Assembly (NCBI GenBank): GCA_947630735.1
Contig: CANRIR010000014.1
Span: forward strand, 1 to 49,104
DNA: 49,104 bases
DNA from: an uncultured Marvinbryantia sp.
Lineage (GTDB): Bacteria > Bacillota > Clostridia > Lachnospirales > Lachnospiraceae
Direction of reading: 5' to 3'
Below are positions 1 to 11,753 of the stretch, piece after piece. Both the position numbers and the translations under genes were made by a program. The notes under the pieces are model-generated. The model had not been told where the DNA came from, searched no databases, and saw nothing but the letters and a program-made list of their open reading frames with translations. The stretch's first letter is position 1, and each line of letters starts with the position of its first letter.

Positions 1-12
1 GATAAACGAAAT

Positions 13-57
13 GCTAAGCCATAGGTTTTGACCTGTGGCTTAGCACTAGTTTTTTAT
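13..57 (+). terminator. Rho-independent terminator of an upstream gene
   Basis: A 13-bp stem (positions 13-25 with 32-44, one G-U pair) closes a 6-nt loop and is followed by a run of six T at 50-55. The T-run lies on the plus-strand side, so it ends transcription of a gene lying left of the window. Confidence 0.8.
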
Positions 58-221
58 TTCAACTCCGAAAGACAGGTACTATATTCTAATCCATTCGTCT
101 GCGGGTGTCAATATCAAAATCGCACTTTTTTCCACAAAAAATATTTCCGGAAGACTTTGAAAGACCGCATATTTCGCGGCATATCGGCAAAGACTACCGG
201 AAAAGATACAAGGAGGTTCTT

Positions 222-1109
222 ATGCTGGGAGATTTTCAAGTGCGCACGGATCTGGCCCTGGAGGCCAGGGAGAGCTTCGAGGGGGATGACGTGGAGATCC
301 GCGGCGTGCGGATCGAGGAGTCGGCGGACGAGGAGAGGGAGATCTACACCACGGTGGTCCGGATCGAGACGGAGAACGGCGCCAGGCTGATGGGAAAGCC
401 GGTGGGCACCTATATCACCCTGGAGGCGCCCAACATGTCGTCTGAGGATGAGGATTACCACCGGGAGATCTCGGAGGAGGTGGCAAAGCACGTCCGCACC
501 CTGCTGGGGAAAGAGGAGAGGACGGTTCTGGTGGTAGGCCTCGGGAACCGGGAGGTGACGCCGGACGCGCTGGGCCCCGATGTGGTAAATCATCTGCGGA
601 TCACCCGGCATATCGTGAAGGAGTACGGAAGATCGTCCCTGAAAGAAAAGGCCAGCCCGGTCAGCGCGGTCGTTCCGGGGGTGATGGCCCAGACGGGGAT
701 GGAGACGCTGGAGATCATCCGGGGGATCGTGCGGGAAACTTCGCCGCAGGCGGTGATCGCCATAGATGCGCTGGCGGCCAGAAGCACCCGGAGGCTGAAC
801 CGCACGATCCAGATCACCGACACCGGGATCAACCCGGGTTCCGGCGTGGGGAATCACAGGGACGGCATCAACGAGGAGACGCTTGGCGTTCCGGTGATCG
901 CCATCGGGGTTCCCACAGTGGTGGACGCGGCTACCATCGTGAGCGATACCCTGGAGCAGCTGGTGGATGAGAAGGAGGACCGGCAGTTTTTCCGGGAAAA
1001 GATATCCCCTCAGCTGAACACCATGTTTGTGACGCCGAAGGATATCGATGAGACGCTGAAGCGGGTGAGCTATACGATCTCGGAGGGATTGAACATGGCG
1101 CTGTCATAA
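222..1109 (+). CDS. gpr: Germination protease (GPR), spore-specific
   Basis: GPR degrades small acid-soluble spore proteins at germination; it is made in the forespore as a zymogen that self-cleaves. The ATG at 222 has a strong AAGGAGG about 5 nt upstream and gives 295 residues; an upstream in-frame extension from 105 has no ribosome site. The N-terminus carries VRTDLALEA, resembling the autoprocessing site that removes a short propeptide in Bacillus GPR. The two aspartates reported as essential in this A25 family are visible in PDALGPD (D115) and AIDALAAR (D182). The gene is followed by spoIIP and lepA, as in many spore formers. A forespore sigma-factor promoter is expected upstream, but I could not place one. 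Confidence 0.95.
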   Translation: MLGDFQVRTDLALEARESFEGDDVEIRGVRIEESADEEREIYTTVVRIETENGARLMGKPVGTYITLEAPNMSSEDEDYHREISEEVAKHVRTLLGKEERTVLVVGLGNREVTPDALGPDVVNHLRITRHIVKEYGRSSLKEKASPVSAVVPGVMAQTGMETLEIIRGIVRETSPQAVIAIDALAARSTRRLNRTIQITDTGINPGSGVGNHRDGINEETLGVPVIAIGVPTVVDAATIVSDTLEQLVDEKEDRQFFREKISPQLNTMFVTPKDIDETLKRVSYTISEGLNMALS

Positions 1110-1131
1110 ATCCGCCGGCGGTGCATATACT
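1104..1131 (+). promoter_or_regulatory. Possible sigma-E-type promoter for spoIIP
   Basis: TCATAAA at 1104-1110 and CATATACT at 1124-1131 are 13 bp apart and resemble the Bacillus sigma-E elements (TMATATT and CATACANT). The site straddles the gpr stop codon and lies about 40 bp upstream of the spoIIP start. spoIIP is a mother-cell sigma-E gene in Bacillus, so the location fits, but the match is imperfect. Confidence 0.4.
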
Positions 1132-1172
1132 GTAACAGATATACTGGTTTGCATCGCGTAAAGGTGGACAAG

Positions 1173-2369
1173 ATGAAGTTTCTGGACAGGATCATACGGG
1201 CCGCCCTCCTGTGCTGCATGCTTGCTCTGGGCGGCTATATCATTGTGCGGACGGTGGCGATCGCCGGGGAGAACGGGCTGTTCCGGGATACGCCGCTTTT
1301 GTCGGCGGTTTATGAGAAAATCGAAAAGTGGACGGCGGGTACCTACATACCCGTCCTTTCCTATGCCGCAAAGGAGACGGAGGATGCCGATCCGGCCGGA
1401 TATCTGGCCGAAGAACTTTTCCCCGTGTACGGCTATATGAGGCGGCAGCAGGAGGGAGGAAGCTCGGTGGAAAGCCCGAATGAATATGAGATGATCGTGC
1501 GGGCGCAGGCGCAGGCGGAGGAAAATAAGAGGCCAAAGGAGACAAAAGCCTATGTGCGCCCGGATGACGGCAAGGGCGTTCTTGAAAATGAGCAGCTCGC
1601 GGATTTTGAGTACCTGCTGTACCACTATTTTTCCATGGATATGACTACCACCATCGACCCGGAGCGCCTGGACGGGAAAAAGCTGCTGGCCATGGATATG
1701 ACCATGGAAAAAAGGCCGCAGGAGCCGCAGATCCTGATCTACCACACCCACTCCCAGGAGGCGTTTGCGGATTCGGCAGAGGGGGATGTGAGCACCACCA
1801 TCGTGGGGATCGGCGATCATCTGACAAAGATTCTCACAGAGGAGTACGGCTACAACGTCATCCACGAGCGGGGCGTGTTCGACCTGGTGGACGGGGTGCT
1901 GGACCGCAACCTCGCCTACGATTTTTCCGAGGCGGCGGTCACAGAGATCCTGGAGCAGTACCCGTCCATCGAGGTGGTCATCGACCTGCACCGGGACGGC
2001 GTGGACGGCACCCGCTTTGTCACGGAGTACAACGGTAAGCCGGCGGCCCAGCTGATGTTCATCGCGGGCATGAGCCGCACCGCGGACAATCAGGACATCG
2101 CCTACCTGCCCAACCCCTACATACAGGACAACCTGAGCTTTGCCCTGCAGCTTCAGCTGGAGGCGGAGAGGACGGTCCCGGGCCTGATGCGCAACATCTA
2201 TCTGATGGCGTACCGGTTCAACCTGCACCTGCGCCCCATGAGCCTGCTTCTGGAGGCGGGCACGCAGCTCTCCACCGTGGAGGAGGAGAAGAACGCCATG
2301 GAGGCTTTTGCGGCCGTTCTCGACCGCGTGCTCCAGGGCCGCGCGCGACAAAGTGTCCCGGGGGAGTAG
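1173..2369 (+). CDS. spoIIP: Stage II sporulation protein P, peptidoglycan amidase/endopeptidase
   Basis: SpoIIP works with SpoIID and SpoIIM to dissolve septal peptidoglycan during engulfment. The product has 398 residues. An N-terminal membrane anchor (about residues 9-28) precedes a long linker and the C-terminal SpoIIP domain. Family motifs are clear: LIYHTHSQEAF, VIDLHRDGVDG and PMSLLLEAGTQLST near the C-terminus. The ATG at 1173 is preferred because AAGGTGG lies 5 nt upstream; a TTG at 1149 is the alternative. It follows gpr by 63 bp and may be transcribed both with gpr and from its own mother-cell promoter. Confidence 0.93.
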   Translation: MKFLDRIIRAALLCCMLALGGYIIVRTVAIAGENGLFRDTPLLSAVYEKIEKWTAGTYIPVLSYAAKETEDADPAGYLAEELFPVYGYMRRQQEGGSSVESPNEYEMIVRAQAQAEENKRPKETKAYVRPDDGKGVLENEQLADFEYLLYHYFSMDMTTTIDPERLDGKKLLAMDMTMEKRPQEPQILIYHTHSQEAFADSAEGDVSTTIVGIGDHLTKILTEEYGYNVIHERGVFDLVDGVLDRNLAYDFSEAAVTEILEQYPSIEVVIDLHRDGVDGTRFVTEYNGKPAAQLMFIAGMSRTADNQDIAYLPNPYIQDNLSFALQLQLEAERTVPGLMRNIYLMAYRFNLHLRPMSLLLEAGTQLSTVEEEKNAMEAFAAVLDRVLQGRARQSVPGE

Positions 2370-2396
2370 ACAAAAAGACCGGAAATATGCTATCAT
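2367..2396 (+). promoter_or_regulatory. Candidate sigma-A promoter for lepA-hemW
   Basis: TAGACA at 2367-2372 and TATCAT at 2391-2396 are separated by 18 bp, starting at the spoIIP stop codon and ending 27 bp before the lepA ATG. It would uncouple housekeeping lepA from the sporulation genes upstream. Motif match only. Confidence 0.4.
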
Positions 2397-2423
2397 GAGA
2401 TTCTGGAAGGAGTGCAGGATCAC

Positions 2424-4232
2424 ATGACAGATCAGAGCAAAATTCGGAATTTTTGTATCATTGCCCATATAGACCACGGAAAATCCACCCTGGCGGACCG
2501 CATCATCGAGATGACGGGCCTTCTGACCAGCCGCGAGATGCAGGCGCAGGTGCTGGACAATATGGATCTGGAGCGGGAGAGGGGCATCACCATCAAGGCC
2601 CAGGCAGTCCGCACCGTCTACAAGGCGAAGGACGGAACGGAATATATCTTTAACCTGATCGATACACCGGGCCATGTGGATTTTAATTATGAAGTTTCCA
2701 GGAGCCTGGCCGCCTGCGACGGGGCTATCCTGGTGGTGGACGCCGCCCAGGGCATCGAGGCGCAGACCCTGGCGAACGTGTACCTGGCGCTGGATCACGA
2801 CCTGGATATCATGCCGGTCATCAATAAGATAGACCTGCCGAGCGCCGACCCCGACCGCGTCATCAATGAGATCGAGGATGTGATCGGCATTGAGGCCCAG
2901 GACGCGCCGCTGATCTCCGCCAAGATGGGGACCAACGTAGAGCAGGTGCTGGAGCAGATCGTGGAGAAGATCCCGGCTCCGGGCGGAGATCCCCATGCAC
3001 CTTTAAAGGCCCTGATCTTTGACTCCATCTACGATTCTTACAAGGGAGTCATCATTTTCTGCCGCATCATGGAGGGAACCGTGCGCAGGGGGACCCCCAT
3101 CACCATGATGGCCACGGGCGCGAAGGCGGAAGTGGTGGAGGCGGGCTATTTCGGGGCAGGGCAGTTCATCCCCTGCGAGGAGCTGTCGGCCGGCATGGTG
3201 GGCTATCTGACGGCCAGCCTGAAAAACGTGAAGGACACCCGGGTGGGAGACACGGTCACAGAGACCGACAATCCGTGCGCGGAGGCGCTGCCCGGCTACA
3301 AGAAGGTCAACTCCATGGTCTTTTGCGGCATGTACCCGGCGGACGGGGCAAAGTACCCGGATCTGCGGGATGCCCTGGAGAAGCTGCAGCTGAACGACGC
3401 TTCCCTGCAGTTTGAACCGGAGACGTCCATCGCGCTGGGCTTCGGGTTCCGGTGCGGTTTTCTGGGTCTTCTGCACCTGGAGATCATCCAGGAGCGCCTG
3501 GAGAGAGAGTACAACCTGGATCTGGTGACCACGGCGCCCGGCGTTATCTATAAGGTGCACAAGACCAACGGGGAGGTCATAGACCTGACCAACCCGGCCA
3601 ACCTGCCGGATCCGTCGGAGATCGAATATATGGAAGAACCCATCGTCAGCGCCGAGATCATGGTGACCACAGAGTTCATCGGCCCCATTATGCAGCTGTG
3701 CGAGGAGCGGCGGGGCAGGTACCTGGGAATGGAATATATGGAGGCAACCAGGGCTCTCCTGAAATATGAGCTGCCCCTCAACGAGATCATCTACGATTTC
3801 TTCGACGCTCTGAAGTCCAGGTCCCGGGGCTACGCTTCTTTCGACTATGAGATGAAGGGCTACGAGAGATCCGAGCTGGTGAAGCTGGACATCCTGGTCA
3901 ACCACGAGGAGGTGGACGCCCTCTCCTTCATCGTGCACGGGGCGACGGCCTACGAGCGCGGCAGGAAGATGTGCGAGAAGCTGAAGCAGGAGATCCCCAG
4001 ACAGCTCTTTGAGATCCCCATCCAGGCGGCCATCGGCAGCAAGATCATTGCGCGCGAGACGGTGAAGGCCATGCGCAAGGACGTGCTTGCCAAGTGCTAC
4101 GGCGGCGACATCACCCGCAAGAAAAAACTTCTGGAAAAGCAGAAGGAGGGCAAGAAGAGGATGCGCCAGGTGGGCAATGTGGAGATCCCGCAGAAAGCGT
4201 TTATGAGCGTGCTGAAGCTGGATGAAGATTAG
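2424..4232 (+). CDS. lepA: Elongation factor 4 (LepA), ribosome-associated GTPase
   Basis: LepA is a translational GTPase that binds the ribosome and influences initiation and stalled elongation. The product has 602 residues, the normal length. GTPase motifs are intact: AHIDHGKST (G1), RERGITI (G2), DTPGHVDF (G3) and NKID (G4). These are followed by EF-G-like domains and the LepA-specific C-terminal domain, with basic residues near the end. The ATG at 2424 follows GGAAGGAG at 2405-2412; a GTG at 2412 is in frame but overlaps that site. hemW follows with only 10 bp between stop and start, indicating co-transcription. Confidence 0.97.
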   Translation: MTDQSKIRNFCIIAHIDHGKSTLADRIIEMTGLLTSREMQAQVLDNMDLERERGITIKAQAVRTVYKAKDGTEYIFNLIDTPGHVDFNYEVSRSLAACDGAILVVDAAQGIEAQTLANVYLALDHDLDIMPVINKIDLPSADPDRVINEIEDVIGIEAQDAPLISAKMGTNVEQVLEQIVEKIPAPGGDPHAPLKALIFDSIYDSYKGVIIFCRIMEGTVRRGTPITMMATGAKAEVVEAGYFGAGQFIPCEELSAGMVGYLTASLKNVKDTRVGDTVTETDNPCAEALPGYKKVNSMVFCGMYPADGAKYPDLRDALEKLQLNDASLQFEPETSIALGFGFRCGFLGLLHLEIIQERLEREYNLDLVTTAPGVIYKVHKTNGEVIDLTNPANLPDPSEIEYMEEPIVSAEIMVTTEFIGPIMQLCEERRGRYLGMEYMEATRALLKYELPLNEIIYDFFDALKSRSRGYASFDYEMKGYERSELVKLDILVNHEEVDALSFIVHGATAYERGRKMCEKLKQEIPRQLFEIPIQAAIGSKIIARETVKAMRKDVLAKCYGGDITRKKKLLEKQKEGKKRMRQVGNVEIPQKAFMSVLKLDED

Positions 4233-4242
4233 GAGTGCCGGT

Positions 4243-5391
4243 ATGAGACCATTGGAAATCTACATCCACATCCCTTTTTGTGCGAGAAAGTGCCTTTACT
4301 GCGACTTTCTCTCTTTCGCGGCGGACAAAAAGACGCAGGAAAACTATGTGGATATGCTGAAAAAAGAGATCATGCAGTATGAAGACCGCGGGGACGATCA
4401 AGTCTCCACGGTCTTTTTTGGCGGGGGCACGCCCTCGCTGCTGCCGGCGGAGTACATAGCGGATCTGCTGGGCGCCCTGCGCGAAAGACTGCCTGTCCAA
4501 AAGGATGCGGAGATCACGGTGGAGTGCAATCCGGGGACCTTAGACGCGGACAAGCTGAAGATCTACCGCCAGGCCGGGGTCAGCCGCATCAGCCTGGGCC
4601 TTCAGTCCGCGCAGGAGAAGGAGCTTCGCCTGCTCGGGCGGATCCACACGTGGGAGGAGTTCTGCCGCAGCTTTTTTCTGGCGAGGGAGGCGGGCTTTTC
4701 CAACATCAATGTGGATCTGATGTCGGCCCTGCCGGGACAGACGCCGCAGATGTGGGAGGACAGTCTTCAAAAGGTGCTGGCGCTTCGCCCGGAGCACATT
4801 TCCGCGTACAGCCTGATCATAGAGGAGGGAACGCCCTTTTATGAGCGGTACGGCGAGGACGCCAAAAGGCGGGAGCAGGGCCTTGCCTGCGCGCTGCTCC
4901 CCTCCGAGGAGGAGGAGCGAGAGATGTATGTGCGCACGCAGGAGCTTTTGCGGGCCTTCGGCTATCGCCGCTATGAAATCTCCAACTACGCCCTGCCGGG
5001 CTATGAGTGCCGCCACAACTGCGGCTACTGGGAGAGAAGGGAATACCGGGGATTCGGGCTTGGCGCGGCGTCCCTCATGGACAACCGGCGCTTCTTAAAC
5101 ACCGCGGACCTGGGCGCCTATCTGGCGGGGCAGCGGAGCGGACCGCAGGCTCAGGAGCTGACGGTGCGGGAGCGGATGGAGGAGACCATGTTCCTCGGGC
5201 TACGCATGACCAGAGGCGTCAGCCTGGCCGGATTTGAGCGGGAGTTTGGAACGCCGCTTTTGTCCGTGTACGGGGAAACGCTCAGGGTGCTGCAGGGGCA
5301 GGGCCTTTTGGAGATCCGGGACGGCGCGGCGGTTCTCACGGAGCGCGGCACGGATCTTGGAAATTACGTGATGGCACAATTTTTGTTTTAA
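4243..5391 (+). CDS. hemW: HemW-like radical SAM heme chaperone
   Basis: HemW binds heme and delivers it to membrane respiratory proteins; older annotations call it oxygen-independent coproporphyrinogen III oxidase. The product has 382 residues. The N-terminal radical-SAM motif is CARKCLYC (C13, C17, C20), followed by FFGGGTPSLL and a HemN_C-type domain including RHNCGYW. HemW proteins have this short N-terminus, whereas true HemN carries an extra cysteine (CxxxCxxCxC); here the motif continues with DF, supporting HemW. The ATG at 4243 has AGGAG 7 nt upstream. The lepA-hemW pairing is conserved in Firmicutes. Confidence 0.9.
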   Translation: MRPLEIYIHIPFCARKCLYCDFLSFAADKKTQENYVDMLKKEIMQYEDRGDDQVSTVFFGGGTPSLLPAEYIADLLGALRERLPVQKDAEITVECNPGTLDADKLKIYRQAGVSRISLGLQSAQEKELRLLGRIHTWEEFCRSFFLAREAGFSNINVDLMSALPGQTPQMWEDSLQKVLALRPEHISAYSLIIEEGTPFYERYGEDAKRREQGLACALLPSEEEEREMYVRTQELLRAFGYRRYEISNYALPGYECRHNCGYWERREYRGFGLGAASLMDNRRFLNTADLGAYLAGQRSGPQAQELTVRERMEETMFLGLRMTRGVSLAGFEREFGTPLLSVYGETLRVLQGQGLLEIRDGAAVLTERGTDLGNYVMAQFLF

Positions 5392-5428
5392 AAAGATTAC
5401 AAAAATATTAAAATTTTTATAAAATGTA

Positions 5429-5457
5429 TTGCAAAAGGTGAAAAAGCATAGTATACT
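5429..5457 (+). promoter_or_regulatory. Sigma-A-type promoter for the CHAP protein gene
   Basis: TTGCAA at 5429-5434 and TATACT at 5452-5457 are exactly 17 bp apart in a markedly AT-rich stretch after hemW. It leaves a roughly 90-nt 5' leader before the start codon at 5556, in which I saw no recognisable riboswitch. Confidence 0.75.
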
Positions 5458-5555
5458 ACACGCAGGAAACTGTAATAGGATTTTAACAAAATAAGATCCA
5501 AAATCGGAACAAGAAGGATGAAAAGCGTAATATCTTCGCAAGGGGAGAATGGATA

Positions 5556-6881
5556 ATGCAAAAAAAGAAAAGAGTATTCTGGCTTTTATGCATGATGATA
5601 GCAATGCTGGCCCTCCCGGTCAAGGCGCGGGCTGCGCAGGACACCTACCAGCTCACAAATGTGACAAAGCCCACGGGCATCAAGCAGGGGGCGGTGTTCT
5701 CTCTGCGCGGGACGGTCACCTGCACCAATCCCATCCAGCAGATCTGCGTGGCGGTCTACAATGCCAGCAAGACCCAGATCATGCAGAGATACATCGCCAC
5801 GCCGAACCAGCAGACGTTCAATCTGGCCCAGGCGGACCCCTACATCATGTTTGACCGGCTGAGTCCCGGTACCTATTATTATAGCATCTATTCCAGAGGC
5901 TCCGTGTCGGTAAAGCTCATACTGGATCAGAAATTCACGGTGACGGGCAAAGGGCAGATCCGTATCGTAAATCCGAAGCCGTCGGCGGATTTCAGCATCA
6001 TCCAGGGAAGCAGCTACGCGATCGGGGGCACGGTGGTCTCCAGCTATCCGCTGTCCGCGGTGCGCACGATGATCACCAACAGCAGCGGCAAGACGGTGTA
6101 CATGCACACGGTGCAGTCAAACGCAGCCAGCTATAAATTGGACAACAGCGAGCTGGACATGGAGATGTCCTTTGATAAGCTCCCCGCGGGCACCTACAAA
6201 TTCAGAGTGATCGCGGCGGATAACCAGGGGACGGTAGCCAATCTGGTGTACCGCACGCTCACGGTAAAAGCCAGCACGGGAAACACCAATGCCGGGACGA
6301 CCGGTACGGGCAACGCCGTGACGAACAATAAGGACTATCTGAACACAGACGAGGCCGTTGCCGTGCCGGCGGGGTATGTGGCGAGAACTACCAGGCCGCA
6401 GGTCAACAACCCGTATTTCTACAGCGCAAATTACAACATTTACTATAAATACGACAGCCTTGCCCCCACGGCAAAGCCCTATTACGGAAAGATCTATGTG
6501 CGGGGCAACTGCACGTGGTACGCCTGCGGGCGCGCGATGGAGATCGTGGCGCGGGCCGAAGGAAATATCGCGAATGTACAGGCCATTTTCGGAGGGGACC
6601 CGGTGGGCATCTACCAGTCGAACGTGGCAAAGGGCAAGTTCAAATACGGCAAGACCCCGAAGATAGGTGCGCTGGCGATCTTTAACTACGGTCCGAGCGG
6701 GGATGCGCATATCGCGGTGGTGGAAAATGTCGTGAACGGAGTGCCGTATGTGTCCGAATCCGGGTACACGGAGAGCGCACTCGCGCCGAATGCCCTGCGG
6801 ACCAACATCGTGTTCCAGTACCAGAGCATCTACAACTGGGCGAGCGGAAGATCGCTTCTGGGGTACATCTACCTCATCTAA
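5556..6881 (+). CDS. Secreted CHAP-domain protein with repeated N-terminal beta-type modules
   Basis: CHAP domains are cysteine peptidases/amidases that usually cut peptidoglycan cross-bridges or the stem peptide. The product has 441 residues with a signal peptide (about 1-26, cleavage near ARA-AQD). Two similar modules follow (about residues 28-130 and 131-245; both contain a GTxxS/GTVV segment and an LPAGTY or LSPGTY motif), suggesting Ig-like wall-binding repeats. After a Thr/Gly/Asn-rich linker comes the CHAP domain with GNCTWYACGRA (candidate nucleophile C319) and GDAHIAVVENV (candidate H385). It has its own promoter and terminator, so it is a monocistronic gene inserted between hemW and hrcA. 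Substrate specificity cannot be read from the sequence. The RBS AGGGGAG at 5541-5547 fixes the start. Confidence 0.85.
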   Translation: MQKKKRVFWLLCMMIAMLALPVKARAAQDTYQLTNVTKPTGIKQGAVFSLRGTVTCTNPIQQICVAVYNASKTQIMQRYIATPNQQTFNLAQADPYIMFDRLSPGTYYYSIYSRGSVSVKLILDQKFTVTGKGQIRIVNPKPSADFSIIQGSSYAIGGTVVSSYPLSAVRTMITNSSGKTVYMHTVQSNAASYKLDNSELDMEMSFDKLPAGTYKFRVIAADNQGTVANLVYRTLTVKASTGNTNAGTTGTGNAVTNNKDYLNTDEAVAVPAGYVARTTRPQVNNPYFYSANYNIYYKYDSLAPTAKPYYGKIYVRGNCTWYACGRAMEIVARAEGNIANVQAIFGGDPVGIYQSNVAKGKFKYGKTPKIGALAIFNYGPSGDAHIAVVENVVNGVPYVSESGYTESALAPNALRTNIVFQYQSIYNWASGRSLLGYIYLI

Positions 6882-6911
6882 TGCAAAGAAGGAAAGAACA
6901 GACAAAAAGAT

Positions 6912-6954
6912 ACCTCCCTTTCGGGACGCGGTCCCGGGCGGGAGGTCTTTTTTT
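6912..6954 (+). terminator. Rho-independent terminator after the CHAP gene
   Basis: ACCTCCC at 6912-6918 pairs with GGGAGGT at 6940-6946. The stem continues through G-U pairs to CGGGAC/GTCCCG with a GCG loop, then a run of seven T follows at 6948-6954. Confidence 0.9.
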
Positions 6955-6971
6955 GTCGTGCGGTCTGTCTT

Positions 6972-7087
6972 TGCGCTTCGCTGTGATAGCCGGCCGGTTA
7001 TAAATATCTGTGCGCTTTGCTGTGATAGCCGGCCGGTTATAAATATCTGTGCGCTTCGCTGCAGGAGCGGCCGGCTACAGATATCTA
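6972..7087. repeat. 39-bp tandem repeat, three units, abutting the SGNH hydrolase stop
   Basis: Units lie at 6972-7010, 7011-7049 and 7050-7087. The first two differ by a single base; the third is diverged and 38 bp long. Each carries the palindromic core GCCGGCCGG or a variant. Read on the minus strand the array begins at the stop codon (7085-7087) of the SGNH hydrolase gene; the base triplet at the same phase in the next unit is CAG. It fills most of the gap between the CHAP terminator and the convergent gene. Confidence 0.9.
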
Positions 7088-7801
7088 CGAGCCCTGCTGA
7101 TGCTGAGAAAGCTGGTCGATCACAAAGGCGTGGATCTTCTGGTAAGTTTCATTTGTATAATGAAGACCGTCCGTGGTCTCAAATCCGGTTTCCATCAGGT
7201 ATGTACAGCTGTCCAGATAGTTGTCCGGAAAAGCGCTTGCTATTGTGGCGTTAAACAGGGAGATCATTCTGTTGGTCGTATTGAAATCCGCGTTGTCGTC
7301 CAGGGGATTTACGGATAAAAAATAAAAAGAAATGTCGGGATATTTCTCAATCAGGGAATGGTAGAGATCGATATAGAGACTTACGTTTTCCGGATCGTTG
7401 ACTCCGAAATTGATCACGACGTCGGTGGTGTCGTTCAGCTTGATGTCCTGATCCAGATAGGCGACGCCTTCGCCGGCGAACCAGTTATAACCCTCGCCCT
7501 CGGAACCCAGGTATACGCAGTTGTCGTTTACGGCATCCCGCATGCCGATGGTGCGGGAATCACCCACAAAGATCACGGAGTGGGCCAGGGCCACAGCGGC
7601 CTCGGTCGATTCCAGATCGGTCTCCACGGTGTGAGTCTCATCTTCCACGGTGTTCATCACAGGAGCGAGAAATTTGCGCAGCTGCTGTTTCAGCAGATTG
7701 GAGTCATCCGCGACGTAGAGCGTCATAAATCCGGCCAGCGCGACCAGGGCCACGATGGCGAGCAGACAAAAAAAGACGACCAGATAGTTTTTTCGCTTCA
7801 T
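7085..7801 (-). CDS. Membrane-anchored SGNH/GDSL-type hydrolase
   Basis: SGNH hydrolases are serine esterases; in cell-wall contexts they often deacetylate sugars, but the substrate here is unknown. The product has 238 residues: an uncleaved-looking N-terminal transmembrane helix (about 7-29), an extracellular linker with a weakly coiled Glu/Thr-rich segment (50-70), then the catalytic domain. The blocks are visible: IFVGDSRTIGM (D81, S82, block I), NFGVND (N135, block III) and DGLHY (D211, H214, block V). The start is supported by AAAGGA on the minus strand about 10 nt upstream. It is convergent with the secreted CHAP protein gene, so both may act on the envelope. Confidence 0.85.
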   Translation of the reverse strand: MKRKNYLVVFFCLLAIVALVALAGFMTLYVADDSNLLKQQLRKFLAPVMNTVEDETHTVETDLESTEAAVALAHSVIFVGDSRTIGMRDAVNDNCVYLGSEGEGYNWFAGEGVAYLDQDIKLNDTTDVVINFGVNDPENVSLYIDLYHSLIEKYPDISFYFLSVNPLDDNADFNTTNRMISLFNATIASAFPDNYLDSCTYLMETGFETTDGLHYTNETYQKIHAFVIDQLSQHQQGS

Positions 7802-7858
7802 TATCCAGATTCCTTTCGTTCTTTCGTAGTTTTAAACGACAGTTTATGTTATGCAATC

Positions 7859-7886
7859 AGTTTACCATATTTACAAAAAAAGTCAA
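7859..7886 (-). promoter_or_regulatory. Candidate promoter of the SGNH hydrolase gene
   Basis: On the minus strand TTGACT (7886-7881) and TAAACT (7864-7859) are 16 bp apart, about 58 bp upstream of the start codon. It is divergent from the hrcA promoter 70 bp away. Confidence 0.55.
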
Positions 7887-7956
7887 ATATAACCAATCGG
7901 CGCGGTTCGACATATTCTGTGGAAGGAAGAAAATGAGAATTTTTTTAAAATAACTA

Positions 7957-7985
7957 TTGACAATTCCAGATGATGATGCTATCTT
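7957..7985 (+). promoter_or_regulatory. Sigma-A promoter of the hrcA-grpE-dnaK-dnaJ operon
   Basis: A consensus TTGACA at 7957-7962 is followed after exactly 17 bp by TATCTT at 7980-7985. The predicted start of transcription, around 7992, lies just before the CIRCE operator, as expected for HrcA control. Confidence 0.85.
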
Positions 7986-7998
7986 AAGACCGTAGATA

Positions 7999-8025
7999 TT
8001 AGCACTCGACACGAAAGAGTGCTAA
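7999..8025 (+). promoter_or_regulatory. CIRCE operator (HrcA binding site)
   Basis: A perfect CIRCE element: TTAGCACTC, nine spacer bases, GAGTGCTAA. It lies immediately after the promoter and before hrcA. HrcA bound here blocks transcription until heat shock; GroEL availability tunes HrcA activity in characterised Firmicutes. Confidence 0.98.
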
Positions 8026-8071
8026 CAAACAGAAAAAGGACGCGGGAACGAGATAAAGGAGAAGGTTCAGG

Positions 8072-9100
8072 ATGCAGCTGGATGATAGAAAATGGAAAAT
8101 CTTTAACGCTATCATTAAAACGTATCTGGAAACCGGCGAGCCGGTGGGCTCCAGGACCATCTCCAAATATGAAGATCTGAACCTGAGTTCCGCCACCATA
8201 CGAAACGAGATGGCGGACTTAGAGGAGATGGGGCTGATCATCCAGCCGCACACCTCGGCGGGCAGGATCCCGTCCGATAAAGGCTACCGCCTGTATGTGG
8301 ACTATCTGATGCAGGAGAAGGAGCAGGAGGTGCGGGAGCAGCAGGAGCTGCTCATCCAGAAGCAGGATAAGATGGAAGCGCTCCTCAAACAGGTGGTAAA
8401 GGTGCTGGCCAACAGCACCAACTATGCGACCATGATCACCTCGCCCCGCTACAACGCCACAAAGCTGAAATTTATCCAGCTTTCCATCATAGACGAGGAG
8501 CAGCTCCTGGCGGTCATCGTCACGGAGGGGAACATCGTAAAGAACAAGATGCTCCGGTTCCGGCACGACCTGGACGGCGAGCTGATCCTGAAGCTGAACA
8601 TTCTTCTAAACACCAGCCTCACGGGGCTCGCCATCGAGCAGATCGATCTGGGGCTGATCACGAGGCTCAAGGAGCAGGCCGGCATCCACAGCGAGGTCAT
8701 CAGCCGGGTGCTGGACGCGGTGGCGGAGGCCATCCAGATGGACGAGGATGTGGAGATCTACACCAGCGGTGCCACCAACATTTTCAAATATCCGGAATTG
8801 AGCGACAGCGAGCGGGCCAGCGGGCTGATCAGCACCTTCGAGGAAAAGAAAGAGCTCGCAACCCTCATCCAGAGTTCCATGGAGGGGGAGAGCAGCACCG
8901 GCATACAGGTGTATATCGGCAACGAGGCCCCCATCCGCACCATGCAGGACTGCAGCGTGGTCACGGCAACTTACGAATTGGGAGAGGGCGTGCAGGGAAC
9001 CATCGGGATCATCGGACCGAAGCGCATGGATTACGAAAAAGTGGTAGATTCCCTGAAATCCCTGAAGACGCAGCTGGATCTGATATTTCAAAAAGATTGA
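8072..9100 (+). CDS. hrcA: Heat-inducible transcription repressor HrcA
   Basis: HrcA binds CIRCE and represses the dnaK operon, and groESL elsewhere. The product has 342 residues, the normal family length. The N-terminal winged-helix region shows GEPVGSRTISK and LSSATIRNEMADLEE, typical of the DNA-binding part; HTSAGRIPSDKGYRLYVD follows. The C-terminal GAF-like half ends with GTIGIIGPKRMDYEKVV. AAGGAG at 8056-8061 supports the ATG. It sits 46 bp downstream of its own operator, giving autoregulation. Confidence 0.97.
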   Translation: MQLDDRKWKIFNAIIKTYLETGEPVGSRTISKYEDLNLSSATIRNEMADLEEMGLIIQPHTSAGRIPSDKGYRLYVDYLMQEKEQEVREQQELLIQKQDKMEALLKQVVKVLANSTNYATMITSPRYNATKLKFIQLSIIDEEQLLAVIVTEGNIVKNKMLRFRHDLDGELILKLNILLNTSLTGLAIEQIDLGLITRLKEQAGIHSEVISRVLDAVAEAIQMDEDVEIYTSGATNIFKYPELSDSERASGLISTFEEKKELATLIQSSMEGESSTGIQVYIGNEAPIRTMQDCSVVTATYELGEGVQGTIGIIGPKRMDYEKVVDSLKSLKTQLDLIFQKD

Positions 9101-9142
9101 TGAGCCGGCCGGAAAGGGCGGCGGAAAGGAGCGCAGATAGAA

Positions 9143-11718
<2,576 letters not shown>

Positions 11719-11753
11719 AATAGATCAGAGCAGACATACAGCAAGACGAGGTA

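Noticed and set aside
1104-2996. 630-residue open frame on the minus strand opposite spoIIP and lepA
   Set aside because: It is a GC-rich shadow: no RBS, no recognisable domain, and it overlaps two well-identified genes.
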